This document shows, in pieces, positions 20,021 through 34,654 of a stretch of DNA of 64,000 nt. A model generated the notes under the pieces. The model saw nothing but the letters and a program-made list of their open reading frames with translations. It made no database searches and was not told the origin of the DNA. How positions within the stretch are numbered: position 1 is the first letter of the stretch; each line of letters starts with the position of its first letter. The translations under genes were made by a program, and so were the position numbers. The stretch lies in contig NZ_CP137080.1 in the NCBI RefSeq assembly GCF_036324365.1, positions 1,426,001 to 1,490,000 on the forward strand, in the 5' to 3' direction. Source of the DNA: Microbacterium limosum (GTDB lineage Bacteria; Actinomycetota; Actinomycetes; Actinomycetales; Microbacteriaceae).

Positions 20021-20269
20021 TTACAGTCCCTGAAACTTCGTGATGAGCCCGAGAGCAACGATCGTGACGAACCACACGAGGGCCAGCACGATCGTGAATC
20101 GGTTGAGGTTGCGCTCGGCGAGGCCCGACGAACCGAGCGCGGAGGTCATTCCGCCGCCGAACATGTCGGAAAGGCCGCCACCGCGGCCCTTGTGCAGGAG
20201 GATCAGCAGCGTCAGCAGCAGGCTCGTGAGGCCGAGCACCACCTGGAGGACGAATTCGAGAATCTGCAC
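20021..20269 (-). CDS. secG: preprotein translocase subunit SecG
   Basis: An 82-residue protein with two membrane helices separated by the SecG signature LHKGRGGGLSDMFGGG. SecG assists SecYE-mediated export. The start is taken as the GTG at 20269 (VQILEFVLQ), which matches family length; a GTG six codons upstream at 20287 is possible. The gene follows tpiA by 65 bp, the standard gap-pgk-tpi-secG order of actinobacteria. Confidence 0.9.
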   Translation of the reverse strand: MQILEFVLQVVLGLTSLLLTLLILLHKGRGGGLSDMFGGGMTSALGSSGLAERNLNRFTIVLALVWFVTIVALGLITKFQGL

Positions 20270-20334
20270 GAAGAGTAGGCCTTTCACACGGCCCCCCGGA
20301 TGCGGGCGGGCCGTCGACAAGTATACGGGGACGC

Positions 20335-21113
20335 TCAGACGCCCACGTGCTTCTGGTAGCGGATGATCGCCGCGAACTCGTCGACCTTCAGGCTCGCGCC
20401 GCCGACGAGGGCGCCGTCCACATCGGGCTCTCGCATGAAGCCCGCGATGTTCGCCGCGGCCACAGATCCGCCGTACAGGATGCGGGTGCGCGCCGCCGCG
20501 TCCTCGCCCAGAGTGCCGGCGATGACGCCGCGAAGTGCGCGGCACACCTCCTGCGCCTGCTCGGGCGTCGCGGCCTGGCCGGACCCGATCGCCCAGACCG
20601 GCTCGTATGCGACCACGATCTCGGCGTCGGCCGAGACACCCGCGAGCGCCGTCCTGAGCTGTGCCGCGGGCACGGCACTGGCGCCGTGCTTCTCGAGGTC
20701 CTCCGCGGTCTCCCCCACGCAGATCACGGGCGCGAGACCGTGCCGGAGAGCGGCAGAGACCTTCGCACCGACGATCTCGTCGGTCTCGGCGTGGTGCTGC
20801 CGGCGCTCGGAGTGACCGATGATCACGTATGCGCAGTCGAGCTTTTTGAGGAACGCCCCCGACACCTCGCCGGTGTAGGGGCCCGAGTCGTGGGCCGAGA
20901 CATCCTGTGCGCCGTGCGCGAACGCGATCTTGTCGGCGGAGATCAGCGTCTGCACGCTGCGGAGGCCGGTGAACGGCGGGAAGAGCGCCACCTCGACGCT
21001 CCCCGCCTCGTGGCCCGCGTCCTTCAACGCCCAGTCGAGCTTCTGAACGAAAGCGATCGCCTGCTGGTGATCGAGGTTCATCTTCCAGTTTCCCGCGATG
21101 AGCGGGGTGCGCG

Positions 21114-21123
<10 letters not shown>
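20335..21123 (-). CDS. tpiA: triose-phosphate isomerase
   Basis: A 262-residue TIM with N-terminal IAGNWKMN (substrate-binding Asn and Lys), catalytic His region VIIGHSERR, and the catalytic Glu in VAYEPVWAIGSG. It interconverts dihydroxyacetone phosphate and glyceraldehyde 3-phosphate. The ATG at 21123 lies 10 bp inside the end of pgk, so translation is likely coupled. Confidence 0.97.
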
Positions 21124-22328
<1,205 letters not shown>

Positions 22329-22337
22329 CGAAGGGCC

Positions 22338-23491
<1,154 letters not shown>

Positions 23492-23497
23492 ACCTCG

Positions 23498-24124
23498 TCA
23501 CGACCCTACCAGCAGACCCGTCGTCTTCTCGCGGGCCACCTGAAAGCGCGTCTGGACGTCGGCCCAGTTCGCGATGTTCCAGAACGCCTTGACGTAGTCC
23601 GCGCGGACGTTCTTGTAGTCGAGGTAGTACGCGTGCTCCCAGACATCCAGCAGCAGCAGCGGAACCGAGCCCGCCGCGAACTGCGACTGCTGGTCGAAGA
23701 ACTGCTGGATGATCAGGTTCTGACCGATCGAGTCCCAGAACAGACCCGCCCAGCCCGAGCCCTGGACGCCCATGGCCGCGGCGGTGAAGTGCGCCTGGAA
23801 CTTGTCGAAGGAGCCGAAGTGATCGGAGATGGCCGACTCGAGGTCGCCGGTGGGCTTGTCTCCCCCGTTCGGCGAGAGGTTGGTCCAGAAGATGGAGTGG
23901 TTCGTGTGTCCGCCGAGATTGAACGCGAGGTCCTTCTCGAGCTTGTTGACGTTCGCGAAGTCGCCCTTGTCGCGGGCCTCCGCCAGCTGCTCGAGCGCCG
24001 TGTTGGCACCCGTCACGTAAGCCTGGTGGTGCTTGTCGTGGTGCAGCTGCATGATCGTCGCGCTGATGTGCGGCTCGAGCGCCGCGTAGTCGTAGGGCAG
24101 ATCGGGCAGGGTGTACGTCGCCAT
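23498..24124 (-). CDS. sodA: superoxide dismutase (Fe/Mn type)
   Basis: A 208-residue Fe/Mn superoxide dismutase. Metal ligands are visible in [14 protein letters not shown] (His), [10 protein letters not shown] (His) and [13 protein letters not shown] (Asp and His). The family segment [13 protein letters not shown] is present. It removes superoxide in the cytoplasm. Mn versus Fe preference cannot be read with certainty. It is monocistronic by layout, with about 110 bp of non-coding DNA upstream and a hairpin downstream. Confidence 0.95.
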   Translation of the reverse strand: MATYTLPDLPYDYAALEPHISATIMQLHHDKHHQAYVTGANTALEQLAEARDKGDFANVNKLEKDLAFNLGGHTNHSIFWTNLSPNGGDKPTGDLESAISDHFGSFDKFQAHFTAAAMGVQGSGWAGLFWDSIGQNLIIQQFFDQQSQFAAGSVPLLLLDVWEHAYYLDYKNVRADYVKAFWNIANWADVQTRFQVAREKTTGLLVGS

Positions 24125-24234
24125 ATTCGCTTTCTCTCCTGTCGTGGCCACGCTCGCGCGCGGCGCGGATGACCTTCTCATCCTAGTGAGAGCCAACACG
24201 ACCGACAGGGGGTTGCTTCCCGCTCCGGGGGAGA

Positions 24235-25215
24235 TTACGACACGTCGGCGTCGGCGGGGATGCCGACGTCCGTGCCGGGGATGCCCTCGTCCTCCGCACG
24301 CTTGTCGGCCATCGCCAGCAGACGGCGGATGCGTCCGGCGACGGCGTCCTTCGTCAACGGCGGGTCGGCGTGGTGCCCGAGCTCGTCGAGGCTCGCCTCG
24401 CGGTGTGCGAGGCGGAGACGCCCCGCCTCGCGCAGGTGGTCGGGGATGTCCTCGCCGAGGATCTCCATGGCCCGCTCGACACGCGCGCACGCGGCGACCG
24501 CCGCCTGCGCGGAGCGCCGGAGGTTCGCGTCGTCGAAGTTGACCAGACGGTTCACCCCCGCGCGGACCTCCCGGCGCTGGCGCAGCTGTTCCCACTCCGC
24601 GGCCGCCCGCTGTGCGCCCATCGCGTGCAGGATGGCCCGGATGGCATCCCCGTCGCGCACGACGACGCGATGCACGGCCCGCACCTCCCGCGCCTTCGCC
24701 GCGACATCGAGGCGGTGAGCCGCCCCGACGAGCGCCATCGCGACCTCGGACGACGGGCACGTCACCTCGAGCGCCGCGGACCGCCCCGGATCGGTGAGGG
24801 TCCCCGCGGCGAGGAACGCGCCCCGCCACAGCGCCGAGAGGTCGTCGCGAGAGCCCGTCGTCAGCTTGTTGGGCAGGCCCCGCACGGGGCGCCGGCGCTG
24901 GTCGAGAAGGCCCGTCTGGCGCGCCAGCGTCTCGCCGCCCTCGCGCACGCGGACGATGAAGTGGCCCTCCTGGCGAGACGAAGACGCCTGGACGCGGCCC
25001 AGTTCCGGCCGGACGCCGTACAGCTCGATGATGTCCCTCGCCGCCCGCCGGGCGAGCGCCTCGGAGTCCAGTTCGGCCTCGATGGCCATCTTGCCGGCGA
25101 TGGAGTGCAGGCCGCCGGAGAACCGCAGCAGGGCCGTCACCTCCGCGACGCGCGCCTGCGGACGCGGGTCGCGGACCGTCATCAACTCGGCCTTGACATC
25201 GGCGGTTAGGGGCAC
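24235..25215 (-). CDS. whiA: DNA-binding protein WhiA
   Basis: A 326-residue WhiA: an N-terminal LAGLIDADG-homing-endonuclease-like domain ([20 protein letters not shown] region) and a C-terminal helix-turn-helix ([26 protein letters not shown]). WhiA is a transcription factor linked to cell division and sporulation genes. The GTG at 25215 ([11 protein letters not shown]) fits the family N-terminus and has AGGAG just upstream; an ATG at 25227 is an alternative. It follows rapZ by 44 bp. The yvcK gene, usually found between rapZ and whiA, is not here. Confidence 0.93.
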   Translation of the reverse strand: MPLTADVKAELMTVRDPRPQARVAEVTALLRFSGGLHSIAGKMAIEAELDSEALARRAARDIIELYGVRPELGRVQASSSRQEGHFIVRVREGGETLARQTGLLDQRRRPVRGLPNKLTTGSRDDLSALWRGAFLAAGTLTDPGRSAALEVTCPSSEVAMALVGAAHRLDVAAKAREVRAVHRVVVRDGDAIRAILHAMGAQRAAAEWEQLRQRREVRAGVNRLVNFDDANLRRSAQAAVAACARVERAMEILGEDIPDHLREAGRLRLAHREASLDELGHHADPPLTKDAVAGRIRRLLAMADKRAEDEGIPGTDVGIPADADVS

Positions 25216-25259
25216 GGCTCTCCTCATTGCTGGCCGGTCGGTCGGGGAACCTGCCTAGC

Positions 25260-26138
25260 TTACTCGCGCCCCAGATCGCGATGCTTCACGCGCACGGCGA
25301 CACCCGGCAGGGAACGCAGTCTCTGCGCGAGCTCAATCGCCATCGCCACCGACCGGTGCTTGCCGCCCGTGCATCCCACGGCGACGGTCGAGTGCCGCTT
25401 ATTCTCCCGCTGGTATCCGGCGATGACGGGCGCGAGGGCGTCGGCGTAGGAGTCGAGGAACTGCGCGGCCCCCTCCTGGGCGAGGACGAAGTCGCGAACC
25501 GATTCGTCCTGCCCCGTCAGGGCGCGAAGGTCGGAGTTCCAGAACGGATTGGGGAGGAACCGCATGTCGGCGACGAGATCGGCATCGGGAGGCAGCCCGT
25601 ACTTGAACCCGAAGCTCTGGATCGTCAGCGTGTGCTTGGCCGATCCGGCCTCCGAGAACAGCTCCCCGACCGTCGTCGCCAGCTGGTGGATGTTGAACGT
25701 GCTCGTGTCGACGATGAGATCCGCACTCTCGCGCATAGGCGCCATCCGCCGCCGCTCGACGGCGATCCCGTCGAGGATCGTCCCCTCGCCCTGGAGAGGG
25801 TGCGGGCGGCGCACGGCCTCGAAACGACGGACGAGCACATCGTGCGCCGCGTCGAGGAAGACCACTCGCACGCGGCGCCCCTCGCGCAGGCGCTCCATGA
25901 CCTCCGGAAGGCGTTCGAAGAGCTCGCGCCCGCGAACGTCGACGACGGCGGCGACCCGCGGCAGCGCGCCGCCGACCATTCCCGAGAGATCGAGCAGCGG
26001 TCGCAGCATCTGCGGGGGCAGGTTGTCGACGACGTACCAGTCGAGATCCTCCAGGGCGTTCGCGACGGTCGAGCGCCCGGCGCCCGACATCCCCGTCACG
26101 ATGAGCACTTCGCCCGCGTCGCCGTCCGCCTCAGTCAT
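25260..26138 (-). CDS. rapZ: RNase adapter protein RapZ (YvcJ family nucleotide-binding protein)
   Basis: A 292-residue P-loop protein with Walker [10 protein letters not shown] near residue 16, [14 protein letters not shown] (Walker B region), [23 protein letters not shown] and the C-terminal [11 protein letters not shown]. In enterobacteria RapZ guides RNase E to small RNAs; in actinobacteria the role is less clear. The ATG at 26138 is used; a GTG three codons upstream is possible. It lies 27 bp after uvrC on the same strand. Confidence 0.93.
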   Translation of the reverse strand: MTEADGDAGEVLIVTGMSGAGRSTVANALEDLDWYVVDNLPPQMLRPLLDLSGMVGGALPRVAAVVDVRGRELFERLPEVMERLREGRRVRVVFLDAAHDVLVRRFEAVRRPHPLQGEGTILDGIAVERRRMAPMRESADLIVDTSTFNIHQLATTVGELFSEAGSAKHTLTIQSFGFKYGLPPDADLVADMRFLPNPFWNSDLRALTGQDESVRDFVLAQEGAAQFLDSYADALAPVIAGYQRENKRHSTVAVGCTGGKHRSVAMAIELAQRLRSLPGVAVRVKHRDLGRE

Positions 26139-26165
26139 CGCTCCCACCCGGTTCGTCGCCGGCTC

Positions 26166-28124
26166 TCACCCTACTGACTTCGGCGCGGACGCCGCCAACG
26201 CTTCTGAGGCGTGCGTAGATGAATCGTCGGCCGCCGGCGACTCCTGCAGGCGCGAGTGGATGGTGGCCGCGAGCTTGGGGCCGATCCCCTTGACCTCGGT
26301 GATCGCCGCCGTGTCGGCACGGCGAAGGGCCGCTACCGACCCGAAGTGCCGCAGCAGCACGCGGATCCGCTCCGCGCCGAGGCCCGGGATCTCCTCCAGG
26401 ACGCTGTGGATGTCGCGGCGACGCGAACCCCTCTGGTGACGGATCGCGAAGCGGTGAGCCTCGTCGCGCAGCCGCTGCAGGAGGTAGAGGGCCTCGCTCG
26501 TGCGGGGCAGGATCACGGGATACTCCTCCCCCGGCAACCAGACCTCCTCCAGGCGCTTGGCGAGGCCGCACAGCGCGATCTCCTCGTGGCCGGAGTCGGC
26601 GAGGGCTCGCGCCGCGGCGGCGACCTGCGGTTTTCCGCCGTCGACGACGAGAAGCTGCGGGGGGTAGGCGAATCGCGTGCGCCGCCGCGTGACGGGAGCG
26701 TCGTCGGTGCCCGCCTCCTCGGCCTCCGCCTCGTCCCGGTCGAGATGCGCTATCCGGCGCGTCAGGACCTGGTAGATCGAGTCGGTGTCGTCCGTCGTGT
26801 CGGTCACGGAGAAGGAGCGGTACTGATCCTTGCGCGGGAGCCCGTCTTCGAACACGACCATCGATGCGACGACGTTGGTCCCCGACAGGTGCGAGACGTC
26901 GAAGCACTCGATCCGCAGTGGCGCCTCGGACATCCCGAGCGCCTCCTGGAGATCCGTGAGCGCCTGCGACCTGGCGACGTAGTCCGACGTGCGCCTGGTC
27001 TTGTGGAGCATGAGGGCCTGTTGGGCGTTGAGGCTCGCCGTCTTCATGAGATCGGCTTTGCGTCCGCGCTGCGCGACCTGCACGTTCACGGGACGGCCGC
27101 CGCGCCGCTCCCGCAGCCATTCCTGCAGCTCTGCCGCGTCGGGCGGCAGAGCTGGCACCAGGATGCGGCGCGGGATGTCCGTGGGAGCCACCTCGCCGTA
27201 GGCGCGCTGCAGCACCTGGTCGATGAGCTCGCCGCCCTCGATGTCGATCTCCTTCTCGATCGTCGAGGCCCGTACCCCGCGCACGCGCCCGCCGCGCACG
27301 ACGAAGTGCTGCACGGCGGCCGCGAGCTCGTCCTCCGCGATGCCGAAGAGATCCAGGTCGACGTCCTCGCCGAGCACCAGGGCGGACCGGGACAGGACCG
27401 CGTCGATCGCCGCCAGCCGGTCGCGGAAGACCGCGGCCGCCTCGTAGTCCATCGCCGCGGCGGCCTCGCGCATCCTCGCCGTGAGGTCGACCCTGAATCT
27501 CTGGTCACCCCCGGCCATGAACGCGACGAAGTCGTCCACGATCGCCCGGTGCTCCTCCACCGTGACCCGCATCGAGCACGGGCCGCCGCAGCGCCCGATC
27601 TGTCCCGGGAAACAGGGCCGACCGGTCTGCATCGCCTTCTTGTAGCTCGAATCACTGCAGGTGCGGATCGGGAAGACCTTGATGAGCTGGTCGATCGTGT
27701 CGTGCACCGCCCAGACCTTCGGGTAGGGACCGAAATACCGCGCACCCCGGATGCGGCGGTTCCGGGTGACCAGCACCCGCGGCGCCTCATCGGCGAGGGT
27801 GATCGCCATGAAGGGGTAGGACTTGTCGTCGCGGTAGCGGACGTTGAAGGGCGGATCGAACTCCTTGATCCACATGTACTCCAGCTGGAGGGAGTCCACG
27901 TCCGTCGCGACGACCGTCCACTCGACCGAGGCCGCCGTCGTGACCATCCGACGCGTGCGCTCGTGCAGGGTGTGCAGCGGAGCGAAGTAGTTGCTCAGCC
28001 GCGCGCGCAGGTTCTTCGCCTTGCCGACGTACAACACGCGGCCGTCGGCGTCACGGAATCGATAGACCCCCGGGTTGGTGGGGATCTCCCCCTGCTTCGG
28101 CCGGTAGGACAGCGGCGACGCCAC
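26166..28124 (-). CDS. uvrC: excinuclease ABC subunit UvrC
   Basis: A 652-residue UvrC. The N-terminal GIY-YIG nuclease domain shows [20 protein letters not shown]. The four-cysteine region follows with [16 protein letters not shown] and IGRCGGPC, then a UvrB-binding motif, an RNase H-like endonuclease domain ([21 protein letters not shown]) and C-terminal helix-hairpin-helix motifs ([18 protein letters not shown]). It makes both incisions in nucleotide excision repair. The start is GTG at 28124, 2 bp after the uvrA stop. Confidence 0.97.
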   Translation of the reverse strand: MASPLSYRPKQGEIPTNPGVYRFRDADGRVLYVGKAKNLRARLSNYFAPLHTLHERTRRMVTTAASVEWTVVATDVDSLQLEYMWIKEFDPPFNVRYRDDKSYPFMAITLADEAPRVLVTRNRRIRGARYFGPYPKVWAVHDTIDQLIKVFPIRTCSDSSYKKAMQTGRPCFPGQIGRCGGPCSMRVTVEEHRAIVDDFVAFMAGGDQRFRVDLTARMREAAAAMDYEAAAVFRDRLAAIDAVLSRSALVLGEDVDLDLFGIAEDELAAAVQHFVVRGGRVRGVRASTIEKEIDIEGGELIDQVLQRAYGEVAPTDIPRRILVPALPPDAAELQEWLRERRGGRPVNVQVAQRGRKADLMKTASLNAQQALMLHKTRRTSDYVARSQALTDLQEALGMSEAPLRIECFDVSHLSGTNVVASMVVFEDGLPRKDQYRSFSVTDTTDDTDSIYQVLTRRIAHLDRDEAEAEEAGTDDAPVTRRRTRFAYPPQLLVVDGGKPQVAAAARALADSGHEEIALCGLAKRLEEVWLPGEEYPVILPRTSEALYLLQRLRDEAHRFAIRHQRGSRRRDIHSVLEEIPGLGAERIRVLLRHFGSVAALRRADTAAITEVKGIGPKLAATIHSRLQESPAADDSSTHASEALAASAPKSVG

Positions 28125-28126
28125 GC

Positions 28127-31027
28127 TCAGCCCGCCTTCCGGCGTTCGCCACCGCGCCGGTCCTCCTGACCGAGGAGCTCGGCGAGGAACATCCCCGTAT
28201 GGCTGTCCTCCACGCGCGCGACCTGTTCGGGAGTGCCGGTCGCGACGACCTCTCCTCCCCCCGCGCCGCCCTCGGGCCCCATATCGATGATCCAGTCGGC
28301 GGACTTGATCACGTCGAGGTTGTGCTCGATGACGATGACGGTGTTCCCCTTGTCGACGAGGCCGCCGAGCACCTCGAGCAGGCGCTGGACGTCCTCGAAG
28401 TGCAGGCCCGTGGTGGGCTCGTCAAGCACGTAGACGCTGCGGCCGTTGCTGCGCCGCTGCAGCTCCGTGGCGAGCTTGACGCGCTGCGCCTCCCCGCCCG
28501 ACAGGGTCGTCGCGGACTGCCCGAGGCGGACGTATCCGAGCCCGACCTCGACGAGCGTGCGCAGGTAACGATGGATCGCCTGGATGGGCTCGAAGAACTC
28601 CGCGGCCTCGGAGATCGGCATCTCGAGCACCTCGGCGATGTTCTTGCCTTTGTAGTGCACGGCGAGCGTGTCGCGGTTGTACCGCTTGCCGTGGCACACC
28701 TCGCAGTCGACGTAGACGTCGGGGAGGAAGTTCATCTCGATCTTGATCGTGCCATCGCCCGAGCAGGCCTCGCAGCGACCGCCCTTCACATTGAAGCTGA
28801 ATCGCCCGGGCTGGTAGCCGCGCACCTTCGCCTCGGGGGTCTCGCTGAACAGCGTGCGGATGCGGTCGAAGACGCCGGTGTAGGTGGCCGGATTCGAGCG
28901 CGGCGTCCGGCCGATCGGGTTCTGGTCGACGTGCACGACCTTGTCGAGGTCGTCGAGCCCCGTCACCCGGGTGTGCTTGCCCGGAACGCGGCGGGCTCCG
29001 TTGAGCCGTGTCGCCAGCACCTCGTACAGGATGCCGTTGACGAGCGAGGACTTGCCCGATCCGCTCACGCCGGTGACGGCCGTGAGCACGCCGATCGGGA
29101 AGTCGACGGTGACGTTGCGAAGGTTGTTCTCGCGCGCTCCGACGACCGTGATCTTGCGCGACCGATCGATCTTGCGCCGCTTCGCGGGTGTGGTGATTTC
29201 CCGGCGTCCCGACAGGTAGTCGCCCGTCAGCGAGGCGGGCTCGTTCAGCAGGGCGTCGTAGGGTCCGGAGTGAACGACCGTGCCGCCGTTGACCCCCGCC
29301 CCCGGACCGATATCGACGATCCAGTCGGCGGCCTCGATGGTCTCCTCGTCGTGCTCGACGACGATGAGCGTGTTGCCCAGATCGCGAAGCGTCACGAGCG
29401 TCTTGATGAGGCGTCGGTTGTCGCGCTGGTGCAATCCGATCGACGGCTCGTCGAGCACGTACAGGACGCCGGTGAGCCCCGACCCGATCTGCGTCGCGAG
29501 ACGGATGCGCTGCGCCTCGCCGCCGGAGAGCGACGCCGCGGCGCGGCTGAGGCTGAGGTAGTTGAGCCCCACCTGAATGAGGAAGTCGAGACGAACGCGG
29601 ATCTCGCGCAGCACCTGGGCGGCGATCGCGGCCTCGCGGTCGGTGAGCGTGAGCTGCGCGAAATAGTCGCGCGCATCGGCCAGGCTCAGGTGAGACGCCT
29701 CGGCGATCGAGTGACCATGGACGAGGACCGAGAGCACCTCCGGCTTGAGCCGGTCGCCGTTGCAGACCGGACACGGCACCTCGCGCAGGAACTCCGACCA
29801 GCGGGTGCGCTGCGTGTCGGACTCCGCCTGCAGCCATTGCCGCTCGATGTAGGGCACGACGCCCTCGAAGCCCGACGCGTATCGCATCTCGCGGCCGAAG
29901 CGGTTCTTCCACTTGACGGTGACCTTGTAGTTGTCGCCGCGCAGCACAGCCTCTCGGATGTCGGACGGCAGCTTCTTCCACGGCGTGTCGAGCGAGAAGT
30001 CCAGGTCGGCGGCGAGCCCCTCCAGGAGGCGCTCGTAGTACTGGAACAGCCCCTTGCCCTGCGTCGTCCAGGGGACGATGACACCCTCGCGGATCGAGAG
30101 CTCGTCATCCCCCAGCAGCAGATCGACATCGACCGACATGCGGGTGCCGAGTCCCGAGCAGGCCGGACATGCACCGAACGGCGCGTTGAACGAGAAGGTG
30201 CGCGGCTCGATCTCCGTGAGCTGCAGGGGGTGCCCGTTCGGGCACGCGAGCTTCTCGGAGAAGTTCTGCCAGGCGTCGTCGCCCTCTTCGTCCACGAAGT
30301 TGACCTGCATCACGCCGCCCGCGAGACCGAGCGCGGTCTCCACGGAGTCGGTGACGCGACCGAGGATGTCGGGCGAAGCGACGAGCCGATCGACGACGAC
30401 CGCGATGTCGTGCTTGTAGCTCTTCTTCAGCGTGGGAGGCTCGGCCAGCTGGATGAGGTCGCCGTCGACGATCGCACGCGCGTAGCCCTTGGCTCCGAGC
30501 TCGCGGAAGAGGTCGACGAACTCTCCCTTCTTCTGCGTGACGACCGGCGCCACGATCTGGTAGCGCGTGCCCTCGGGCAGCTCCATGAGCTGGTCGGCGA
30601 TCTGCTGCACGGTCTGACGCTGAATGCGTTCGCCGCACTCGGGGCAGTGAGGCACGCCGATGCGCGCCCAGAGCAGACGCATGTAGTCGTAGACCTCGGT
30701 GATGGTGCCGACGGTGGAGCGCGGGTTGCGGTTGGTCGACTTCTGGTCGATCGAGACCGCCGGGGACAGACCCTCGATGAAGTCGACGTCGGGGCGGTCG
30801 ACCTGCCCGAGGAACTGCCGTGCGTAGGCGCTCAGCGATTCGACGTAGCGACGCTGCCCCTCGGCGAAGATCGTGTCGAAGGCGAGGCTCGATTTCCCGG
30901 AGCCGGAAAGACCTGTGAAGACGACGAGGGAGTCGCGCGGGATGTCGAGATCAACGTCGTGGAGATTGTGAACGCGGGCACCGCGGACGCTGAGCTTCGA
31001 GGAGGTGGCAACGGGGACGATGGGCAC
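28127..31027 (-). CDS. uvrA: excinuclease ABC subunit UvrA
   Basis: A 966-residue UvrA with two ABC ATPase halves (Walker [13 protein letters not shown] and [12 protein letters not shown]; signatures [12 protein letters not shown] and [12 protein letters not shown]). Zinc modules are visible as [20 protein letters not shown] and the CEACSGDG...[10 protein letters not shown] pair. It detects DNA damage and loads UvrB. The start is GTG at 31027. No clear LexA palindrome is visible in the short divergent region upstream. Confidence 0.97.
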   Translation of the reverse strand: MPIVPVATSSKLSVRGARVHNLHDVDLDIPRDSLVVFTGLSGSGKSSLAFDTIFAEGQRRYVESLSAYARQFLGQVDRPDVDFIEGLSPAVSIDQKSTNRNPRSTVGTITEVYDYMRLLWARIGVPHCPECGERIQRQTVQQIADQLMELPEGTRYQIVAPVVTQKKGEFVDLFRELGAKGYARAIVDGDLIQLAEPPTLKKSYKHDIAVVVDRLVASPDILGRVTDSVETALGLAGGVMQVNFVDEEGDDAWQNFSEKLACPNGHPLQLTEIEPRTFSFNAPFGACPACSGLGTRMSVDVDLLLGDDELSIREGVIVPWTTQGKGLFQYYERLLEGLAADLDFSLDTPWKKLPSDIREAVLRGDNYKVTVKWKNRFGREMRYASGFEGVVPYIERQWLQAESDTQRTRWSEFLREVPCPVCNGDRLKPEVLSVLVHGHSIAEASHLSLADARDYFAQLTLTDREAAIAAQVLREIRVRLDFLIQVGLNYLSLSRAAASLSGGEAQRIRLATQIGSGLTGVLYVLDEPSIGLHQRDNRRLIKTLVTLRDLGNTLIVVEHDEETIEAADWIVDIGPGAGVNGGTVVHSGPYDALLNEPASLTGDYLSGRREITTPAKRRKIDRSRKITVVGARENNLRNVTVDFPIGVLTAVTGVSGSGKSSLVNGILYEVLATRLNGARRVPGKHTRVTGLDDLDKVVHVDQNPIGRTPRSNPATYTGVFDRIRTLFSETPEAKVRGYQPGRFSFNVKGGRCEACSGDGTIKIEMNFLPDVYVDCEVCHGKRYNRDTLAVHYKGKNIAEVLEMPISEAAEFFEPIQAIHRYLRTLVEVGLGYVRLGQSATTLSGGEAQRVKLATELQRRSNGRSVYVLDEPTTGLHFEDVQRLLEVLGGLVDKGNTVIVIEHNLDVIKSADWIIDMGPEGGAGGGEVVATGTPEQVARVEDSHTGMFLAELLGQEDRRGGERRKAG

Positions 31028-31146
31028 CCGTCAAGTGTAGGTTCGCCCTCCGACATCGGTTCCGGGTTCGCCCTCGGCGGACTCGCCGGCACCGCATCGC
31101 ACGCCGCCAGGGCCCGCGACCCCGCTCCAGAGGGCACACTGGTGTC

Positions 31147-31395
31147 ATGACACGCGCATCACGCTCCGCCCGCCCGCGACTCCGGGACAGGGTCCGCGAG
31201 GCCGGCGGGTGGTACGCGTGGATCAACGCGAACCTCATCAAGGCCGCCGGACCCGCCGCCGTGGGCCCCTATGAGAGCACGCCGCCCCCCTCCGCGACGG
31301 AGCGCGCGGAGCGCGCGTGCCCCCTGTGCGGGCATCCGATGAACACCCACACCATCGACCGCCGCGGAGACAAGCCCCTGCTGCGTTGCCCCTGA
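31147..31395 (+). CDS. small protein with a C-terminal Cys-rich motif, unknown function
   Basis: An 82-residue protein. The N-terminal half is basic with a WYAWINANLIKAAGPAAVGPYE segment; the C-terminal end carries CPLCGHPM followed about 20 residues later by a final LLRCP. The CxxC and the last cysteine suggest a small zinc knuckle, though the fourth ligand is not obvious. It lies between divergent uvrA and convergent uvrB. Proteins of this kind recur at this site in Microbacteriaceae as far as I recall; no function is known. It could relate to repair only by position. Confidence 0.6.
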   Translation: MTRASRSARPRLRDRVREAGGWYAWINANLIKAAGPAAVGPYESTPPPSATERAERACPLCGHPMNTHTIDRRGDKPLLRCP

Positions 31396-31414
31396 GGAGC
31401 GCGCGCCGGGCCTC

Positions 31415-33484
<2,070 letters not shown>

Positions 33485-33544
33485 GTGAAGAAGCCTAGGC
33501 GTGGCCGCCGACACGGGCGTCGGCGTTCGCCCAGCGCGGATGCG

Positions 33545-34141
33545 TCAGGACCGGACCCGCCGCCACAGCTCGTCGACCTGCTCGATCGTGTGGCTGAGGG
33601 ACCCGGCCGTGTCGACGACGACGTCGGCGACGGCGAGTCGCGCTGCATCCGGGGCCTGGGCCGCGATCCGACGCGCGGCATCCTCCGCCGTCATGCCGCG
33701 CTCGGAGACGAGCCTGTCGCGGCGCACGGCCGCGGGTGCGTGGGCGACGACCACGAGATCCCACGGACCGTCCACGCGCGCCTCCACGAAGAGCGGGACG
33801 TCGTAGACGACGACGGCACGCGGGTCCCGGGCGAACGCCTCGGCGAAGCGTCGTGCCGACAACTCCCGCACGGCGGGGTGGACGATCTCGTTGAGGCGCG
33901 CAAGGGCATCCGGGTCGCCGAAGACGGCACGCCCGAGAGCCTCGCGATCGAGGGCGCCGTCGGGGCCGACGATCCCGGCGCCGAACTCGGCCGCGATGAG
34001 GTCCAGGACGTGCGACGGCGGAGTCTGCACCTCGCGCACGAGCGCATCGGCGTCGACGACGACCGCTCCGTGCTCCGTCAGCCGCCGCGCGATCGTCGAC
34101 TTCCCCGACGCGATGCCGCCGGTGAGTGCGATGAGAGGCAT
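33545..34141 (-). CDS. coaE: dephospho-CoA kinase
   Basis: A 198-residue P-loop kinase with LTGGIASGKSTIARRL at the N-terminus, VVDADALVREV and VYDVPLFVEA, the CoaE motifs. It phosphorylates dephospho-CoA in the last step of coenzyme A synthesis. The ATG at 34141 is chosen for the family-like start MPLIALTGGI; an ATG at 34159 is possible. CoaE is next to rpsA in many actinobacteria, but here rpsA is 14 kb away beyond an accessory block. Confidence 0.93.
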   Translation of the reverse strand: MPLIALTGGIASGKSTIARRLTEHGAVVVDADALVREVQTPPSHVLDLIAAEFGAGIVGPDGALDREALGRAVFGDPDALARLNEIVHPAVRELSARRFAEAFARDPRAVVVYDVPLFVEARVDGPWDLVVVAHAPAAVRRDRLVSERGMTAEDAARRIAAQAPDAARLAVADVVVDTAGSLSHTIEQVDELWRRVRS

Positions 34142-34264
34142 CGCTCCAGCATGTCGCATGGGCCCCGGTGCGCGCACGCTCGGTCGCCTCGGAGATGGTC
34201 TGGGATATCATCGGGCGGCGCCCGTGTCCCGCGGCCCGCTCCCACATCCCTCGGAGGAACAGCG

Positions 34265-34654
34265 ATGGATCACCCTCGCGTCGCTGTGGTCGTCGAAGAC
34301 GACGCCGACATCCGCTTCCTCATCTCCGCCGTCCTCGAGCAGTCCGGCTTCCAGGTCGTGTCCGCATCGTCGGGCCCCGAGGGCGTCGACGCCGTCCGCA
34401 CCCACGCGCCGGTCATCACGACCCTGGATGTGAGCATGCCCGGCTTCGACGGCCACGAGGCCGCCCGTCGCATCCGCGCGTTCAGCGACACCTACATCGT
34501 CATGATCACGGCTCGTGCGGAGCAGATCGACTCGTTGCAGGGCATCCAGGCGGGAGCGGACGAGTACATCACGAAGCCGTTCCGGCCGCGGGATCTGCGT
34601 GCGCGCATCGCAGCCCTCCTCGAAAAGCCCCGGGCCTCGCGCTCGTCCGACTGA
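34265..34654 (+). CDS. single-domain (CheY-like) response regulator
   Basis: A 129-residue receiver domain without an output domain. The acidic pocket is EDD (11-13), the phosphoacceptor is Asp55 in TTLDVSMPG, the switch Thr is in MITARAE and the conserved Lys104 is in YITKPF. All key residues are present. GGAGG lies eight bases before the ATG. Its stop abuts the stop of the convergent degenerate-GGDEF gene (TGATCA at 34652-34657). The adjacent histidine kinase is the obvious candidate partner; the receiver may act by protein-protein contact. Confidence 0.92.
   Translation: MDHPRVAVVVEDDADIRFLISAVLEQSGFQVVSASSGPEGVDAVRTHAPVITTLDVSMPGFDGHEAARRIRAFSDTYIVMITARAEQIDSLQGIQAGADEYITKPFRPRDLRARIAALLEKPRASRSSD

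Noticed and set aside
31028..31146. Possible LexA (SOS) box upstream of uvrA
   Set aside because: Only loose TTCG repeats are present; no TCGAAC-N4-GTTCGA type palindrome is seen here or upstream of uvrB.
28199..31150. A 983-codon plus-strand open frame opposite uvrA
   Set aside because: Shadow of uvrA in GC-rich DNA; no motif, no ribosome site and biased composition.
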